A stretch of 64,000 bases of DNA, from the NCBI GenBank assembly GCA_018064645.1, contig JAGHUT010000045.1, positions 1-64,000 on the forward strand. Reading direction: 5' to 3'. The notes under the pieces are model-generated. The model was not told where the DNA came from and made no database searches. It was given only the letters and a program-made list of their open reading frames with translations. Positions 60,463 through 64,000 of the stretch are shown one piece after another. How positions within the stretch are numbered: position 1 is the stretch's first letter; each line of letters starts with the position of its first letter. Both the position numbers and the translations under genes were made by a program. The stretch comes from Candidatus Crickella merdequi (GTDB taxonomy: Bacteria; Bacillota; Clostridia; Peptostreptococcales; Anaerovoracaceae).

Positions 60463-61464
60463 TTATTGTATAACATCATAGCCTGCGCTCTTGAGCATTC
60501 GGTTCATTATTGCAAAACCGAGCCCCCGCTCTTCCAGTGCGCAAACCAGGATCAGCTCTGTTCCCTGGCGGTCAAGTTCTCTAAGATCTGCGAAAAATCT
60601 ATGTGCCGCCTCTTCGCAGTTCTCACTGTAGTCGAGAACCGCTGTCTTTATTCCGTCAGCTTCTGCTTCAGCTCTTACAGCCGCTGCATCTCCGGCAACT
60701 ATCTGCACCTTCGCCTTAGGTGAATAGTGTTTGTATTTCATTCCCGGTGACTTTGGCTTAAAGGTTTCTGTATCTGCCGCTCCATCTTCAGGATCCAGAA
60801 CCTCTGCAGGCTTCTCGAGAAGATGTGCATCATAGCTTACCTCTCTGCCTAGAACCTTCTCCAGTCTCTCTGGAGTAACAAATCCAGGTCTGAGAATTGC
60901 CGGAGCATCGCCTGTGCAGTCGAGAACGGTGGATTCAATTCCCACCTTGCAGTCCTCGCCCATAATTACCGCTTCTATTCTGCCCTCCATGTCCTCAAGG
61001 ACATCCATTGCAGTTGTCGGGCTCGGTCTTCCGGATATATTTGCACTTGGCGCCGCCACTGGCCTTCCAGAAGACCTTATCAGCTTAAGCGCCACCTCGC
61101 TTGCAGGCATCCTTACGGCGACAGTATCAAGACCGCCCGTAGTGACGTCAGGAACGAGGGATTTTTTCTTAAGGACAAAAGTTATAGGACCCGGCCATAA
61201 CTCCGCCATAAGGGCCTTTATTTCGTCGCTGACAGCCTCTGCAAGCTCATCAAGTTCCTCCATGGATGCAATGTGAACTATCATCGGGTTATCGCTTGGA
61301 CGACCCTTTGCTGTGTATATGGATTTGACCGCATCGCCGTTAAGGGCATCTGCTCCAAGGCCATATACAGTCTCCGTAGGGAAAGCCACCAGGCCTCCGG
61401 CTCTTATTATCTCGCCGGCCTTCTCTATATCCTTATCTGTAGTATCAAGTCTGAGAGTTTCCAT
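60463..61464 (-). CDS. L-threonylcarbamoyladenylate synthase, long (Sua5) form
   Basis: 333 residues. Makes threonylcarbamoyl-AMP for the t6A tRNA modification. The YrdC domain (about 1-205) has GGLVAFPTETVYGLGADAL and AKGRPSDNPMIVHI at the Thr/ATP site and VAAPSANISGRPSPT. A linker KPKSPGMKYKHYSPKA leads to the C-terminal Sua5 domain (about 235-333), which closes over the active site. It is 13 bases after prfA and 25 bases before rpiB. Confidence 0.94.
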   Translation of the reverse strand: METLRLDTTDKDIEKAGEIIRAGGLVAFPTETVYGLGADALNGDAVKSIYTAKGRPSDNPMIVHIASMEELDELAEAVSDEIKALMAELWPGPITFVLKKKSLVPDVTTGGLDTVAVRMPASEVALKLIRSSGRPVAAPSANISGRPSPTTAMDVLEDMEGRIEAVIMGEDCKVGIESTVLDCTGDAPAILRPGFVTPERLEKVLGREVSYDAHLLEKPAEVLDPEDGAADTETFKPKSPGMKYKHYSPKAKVQIVAGDAAAVRAEAEADGIKTAVLDYSENCEEAAHRFFADLRELDRQGTELILVCALEERGLGFAIMNRMLKSAGYDVIQ

Positions 61465-61477
61465 CTTTACCCTCTGA

Positions 61478-62554
61478 TTATGCCTCTGCTCCGAATTCCT
61501 TCATCTTCTCAGCCTGATCAGCTGTGATGAGTCCATCGATTGCCTCATCGATATCTCCATCAAGGAACTGGTCCAGCTTGTACATTGTAAGGTTGATTCT
61601 GTGGTCAGTGATTCTGCCCTGAGGGAAGTTGTAAGTTCTGATTCTCTCTGATCTGTCTCCGGAACCGATCTGGCTCTTTCTGTCAGCAGAAATCTTGTCG
61701 TTCTGCTCCTGGAGCATCATATCGTAAAGTCTTGCCTTCAGAACTCTCATAGCTTTCTCTCTGTTCTGAATCTGTGACTTCTCGTCCTGGCAAGTTACTA
61801 CGAGACCTGTAGGAATGTGTGTCATTCTTACAGCTGAGTCTGTAGTATTAACGCACTGTCCACCGTTACCGGAAGCTCTGTATACGTCTACTCTTACATC
61901 GTTAGGGTCAACCTTAACCTCTACGTCATCTACCTCCGGCAGAACAGCAATTGTCGCTGCTGAAGTGTGAATTCTTCCAGATGACTCTGTTGCAGGTACT
62001 CTCTGTACTCTGTGAACGCCGCTCTCGTACTTGAGTCTTGAATAAGCGCCCTTACCCTTAATCATTACTGTAGCTTCCTTAACGCCGCCGATTCCTGTAT
62101 CATTCATCTCAATGATCTCAGTCTTCCAGCGATGTCTCTCTGCGTATCTGAGATACATTCTGAGAAGGTCTCCTCCGAAAAGCGCCGCCTCGTCTCCACC
62201 TGTTCCTGCTCTAACTTCGAGAATAACATTCTTCTCATCGTTAGGGTCCTTTGGTAAAAGAAGAACCTTAAGCTTTTCTTCTGAATCCTCAATGCCGCTC
62301 TCAAGCTCCTTCATCTCTTCCTTTGCCATCTCGATGAGCTCTTCGTCATCTTCAAGCTCGAGAATCTCCTTAGCCTCTGCAAGAGCTTCCTTTGACTTCT
62401 TGTAGGCCTCGTACTCCTTAACGATTGGCTCAATCTCATTCATCTCCTTCATGTACTTCTGCCAGTTAGTCTGGTCGGCAATTACATCCGGATCAGAAAC
62501 CTTCAATGATAACTCATTATATTTCTCAAGTATAAAGTCTAGTCTGTCAAACAT
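61478..62554 (-). CDS. prfA: Peptide chain release factor 1
   Basis: 358 residues. Reads UAA and UAG. Catalytic loop [18 protein letters not shown] (the GGQ motif) and anticodon-like [14 protein letters not shown] (PAT at the PxT position) are present. [23 protein letters not shown] is also diagnostic. In most relatives prmC, which methylates the GGQ Gln, stands just upstream; here the gene is preceded directly by a terminator and rpmE. It has its own extended -10 promoter. Confidence 0.96.
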   Translation of the reverse strand: MFDRLDFILEKYNELSLKVSDPDVIADQTNWQKYMKEMNEIEPIVKEYEAYKKSKEALAEAKEILELEDDEELIEMAKEEMKELESGIEDSEEKLKVLLLPKDPNDEKNVILEVRAGTGGDEAALFGGDLLRMYLRYAERHRWKTEIIEMNDTGIGGVKEATVMIKGKGAYSRLKYESGVHRVQRVPATESSGRIHTSAATIAVLPEVDDVEVKVDPNDVRVDVYRASGNGGQCVNTTDSAVRMTHIPTGLVVTCQDEKSQIQNREKAMRVLKARLYDMMLQEQNDKISADRKSQIGSGDRSERIRTYNFPQGRITDHRINLTMYKLDQFLDGDIDEAIDGLITADQAEKMKEFGAEA

Positions 62555-62594
62555 GTACTATCTCCTTATATAAAATCCTATTCCTTGAATTTAG

Positions 62595-62623
62595 ATTATA
62601 CCATACTTTACCTGGTTCTTTCA
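62595..62623 (-). promoter_or_regulatory. Promoter of prfA
   Basis: TGGTATAAT on the minus strand, a consensus TATAAT with an extended TGn, at 62595-62600. The -35 (TGAAAG at 17 bases) is weak. About 40 bases before the prfA start. Confidence 0.7.
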
Positions 62624-62633
62624 TTAGATACTT

Positions 62634-62658
62634 TAAAAAAACGGCGCCTTTGGCGCCG
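62634..62658 (-). terminator. Second terminator between rpmE and prfA
   Basis: On the minus strand CGGCGCC AAA GGCGCCG, perfect 7-base GC stem, then eight Ts. Confidence 0.9.
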
Positions 62659-62696
62659 CTGTAGTTGTTCGTGCTTATGCTTTTATGACAGCAAAA

Positions 62697-62726
62697 AACA
62701 AAACAGCGCTTTCTTGCGAAAGCGCT
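62697..62726 (-). terminator. Terminator after rpmE
   Basis: On the minus strand AGCGCTTTC GCAA GAAAGCGCT, perfect 9-base stem, followed by GTTTTGTTTTTT. Two terminators in tandem isolate rpmE from prfA. Confidence 0.92.
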
Positions 62727-62735
62727 TCTTTACTA

Positions 62736-62933
62736 TTACAGGTTGTACTTGTTCTTGAACTTCTCAACACGACCACCACGGTTAGCAAACTTCTGCTGAC
62801 CAGTGAAGAATGGGTGGCACTCTGAACAAATGTCTACTCTCATCTCTGGAGCGTTTGACTTTGTTGTAAAAGTGTTACCACATGCGCAAGTAACTTTACA
62901 TTCCTGATAGTTAGGATGGATTCCTTCCTTCAT
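62736..62933 (-). CDS. rpmE: Ribosomal protein bL31, zinc form
   Basis: 65 residues. Four Cys of the zinc-binding form are present: [11 protein letters not shown] near residue 12-21 and ICSECHPF near 35-42, ending [21 protein letters not shown], the conserved tail. The Cys-containing form is replaced by a Cys-free paralogue under zinc limitation in many bacteria; none is here. AAAGAGGACAAACGC precedes the start. Confidence 0.96.
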   Translation of the reverse strand: MKEGIHPNYQECKVTCACGNTFTTKSNAPEMRVDICSECHPFFTGQQKFANRGGRVEKFKNKYNL

Positions 62934-63143
62934 GCGTTTGTCCTCTTTCTTTAAAGTCTATGCTAAAGAAGTCGCCTTCTTAGAACACAGCGCATAGATT
63001 ATATCAACAGCATAGGCAAAAAGCAAGAAGTATTCTTGCATACATTCCTTAAAACACAAGATTTTATCTGGTGGGAGTGTTATTATATATAGGCATCAAA
63101 TCATTATGTGATATGAGTGTACGAATCATTAACGGAGGACTCA

Positions 63144-64000
63144 ATGTTAGATTCAAACGACAACTCAATTAAAAAGATAATTCTGAGGCTGATACTCCTC
63201 TCTTTTGCCGCATTTCTAATTGCATTCAACATCAAGGCATTCCTTAACAACGGAGGTCTGGTGCCAGGCGGATTCTCAGGAGTAACCATTCTTCTTCAAA
63301 GAATTTTTGACACTTATATGGGTGTGCAGGTGCCCTATACAGTACTTTATATTCCTCTGAACCTTTTTAGTTTTTATCTGGGCTTCAGGTATATCGGAAA
63401 AAAGTTCACCCTGTATTCACTTTATGTCATCGTGCTTTCATCCATTCTCACAGATATGCTGCCAAATATTCCTGTAACATATGATGTTCTGCTTATTGCT
63501 CTTTTCGGTGCGATTGTGAATGGAATTGCCATGACGATCTGCCTTCAGGCTGGTGCTTGCTCCGGTGGAACTGATTTCATTTCCATCTATGCCTCAGAGA
63601 AACGCGGTGTCGATGCATGGAACTATATATTTATGGCAAACGTTGTAATCCTTGTAATCGCCGGAATTCTTTTCGGTTTTGACAAGGCGCTGTATTCCAT
63701 CGTATATCAGTTTACTCAGACTCAGCTTCTGAACACGCTCAATAAGCGCTACCAGAAGCATACTCTTTGGATTATCACAAGCAAGCCCGATGAAGTGTAC
63801 CAAATCATTCATGATATGACCAATCACGGAGCAACCCTTTTCAAGGGCACCGGCTTCTACAGGCAACAGGAAACAGAAATGGTTTACTCAGTTGTCGGAA
63901 GCGATGATGTAGCAAAGATTCTTAAGGCAGTTACAGATATCGACGAGCATGCTTTTGTCAACGTCCAGAAAACAGACCTTGTAAGCGGCAACTTCTACCG
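63144..64000 (+). CDS. YitT-family membrane protein (cut by window edge)
   Basis: 285 codons from ATG at 63144, open to the window edge; absent from the track because it has no stop in the window. ACGGAGGACTCA precedes the start. Five or six membrane segments (about 12-185) include the family pattern FNNGG-type turn (FLNNGGLVPGGFSGVTILLQ) and QAGACSGGTDFISIYASEKRG. A C-terminal DUF2179 domain (about 210-285, GATLFKGTGFYRQQ ... VVGSDDVAKILKAV ... HAFVNVQKT) follows. Usual length is 280-295, so only a few residues are missing. Function unknown; membrane protein with a cytoplasmic ligand-binding-like domain. Confidence 0.9.
   Translation, partial: MLDSNDNSIKKIILRLILLSFAAFLIAFNIKAFLNNGGLVPGGFSGVTILLQRIFDTYMGVQVPYTVLYIPLNLFSFYLGFRYIGKKFTLYSLYVIVLSSILTDMLPNIPVTYDVLLIALFGAIVNGIAMTICLQAGACSGGTDFISIYASEKRGVDAWNYIFMANVVILVIAGILFGFDKALYSIVYQFTQTQLLNTLNKRYQKHTLWIITSKPDEVYQIIHDMTNHGATLFKGTGFYRQQETEMVYSVVGSDDVAKILKAVTDIDEHAFVNVQKTDLVSGNFY

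Overview
The window reads as a moderate-GC anaerobic member of the Bacillota, class Clostridia. The support is purine-rich ribosome binding sites, sigma-A type promoters, many U-tract terminators, an [FeFe]-hydrogenase, a Re-type citrate synthase, fchA/folD one-carbon genes and clostridial families such as DUF1846, DUF1934, DUF815 and YitT. An affiliation near the family XIII / Anaerovoracaceae group is only a guess. All product names come from reading translated proteins for family motifs; no database search was run.

Layout. 1-11.5 kb, minus strand: the 5' part of a DUF815 ATPase gene, then a branched-chain amino acid operon read right to left as leuA-leuC-leuD-leuB-ilvB-ilvN-ilvC-ilvD. Upstream of leuA lie a sigma-A promoter, a 35-codon leader peptide rich in Ile/Leu/Val and a terminator/antiterminator pair, then a LysR-type regulator gene. 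ilvD carries an in-frame ochre codon within a short patch of unusual substitutions, so the pathway may be broken at its last listed step. 11.6-20 kb: an acyl-CoA ligase, fchA-folD-purC, nudC, mntP, an aminotransferase and an AEC permease. 20.2-24.9 kb: a partial oxidative TCA operon (Re-citrate synthase, aconitase, isocitrate dehydrogenase) leading to 2-oxoglutarate. 25-36.8 kb: housekeeping genes, transporters and small regulators, including a 36-residue hydrophobic peptide divergent from a second LysR gene, and a PAS/winged-helix regulator beside an HD-GYP protein.

36.8-38.7 kb is a gene-poor stretch with 41-42 bp tandem repeats, tRNA-Thr(CGU), a candidate small RNA, a structured 184-bp element and a 38-bp duplication. 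The 184-bp element has a relative at 19.9-20.1 kb. The two share near-terminal inverted repeats, an internal intrinsic terminator and nested pairing with compensating changes; they are the strongest candidate here for something undescribed.

38.7-50.9 kb: an [FeFe]-hydrogenase with a GltD-like iron-sulfur flavoprotein partner, larB, a DUF6873 gene coupled to a radical SAM gene whose 3' end runs into a fragment of a surface-protein gene, an EamA transporter, a ClC channel coupled to a lipase-like gene, DUF1846 and DUF1934. 51-57.8 kb, plus strand: an HtrA protease, a redox pair (C_GCAxxG_C_C protein and iron alcohol dehydrogenase), cvpA, tadA, a membrane Ig-like protein, ispE and a GntR regulator. 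57.8-63 kb, minus strand: the housekeeping run rpmE-prfA-sua5-rpiB-upp-tyrS, without the prmC often found beside prfA. The window ends in a nearly complete yitT-family gene.
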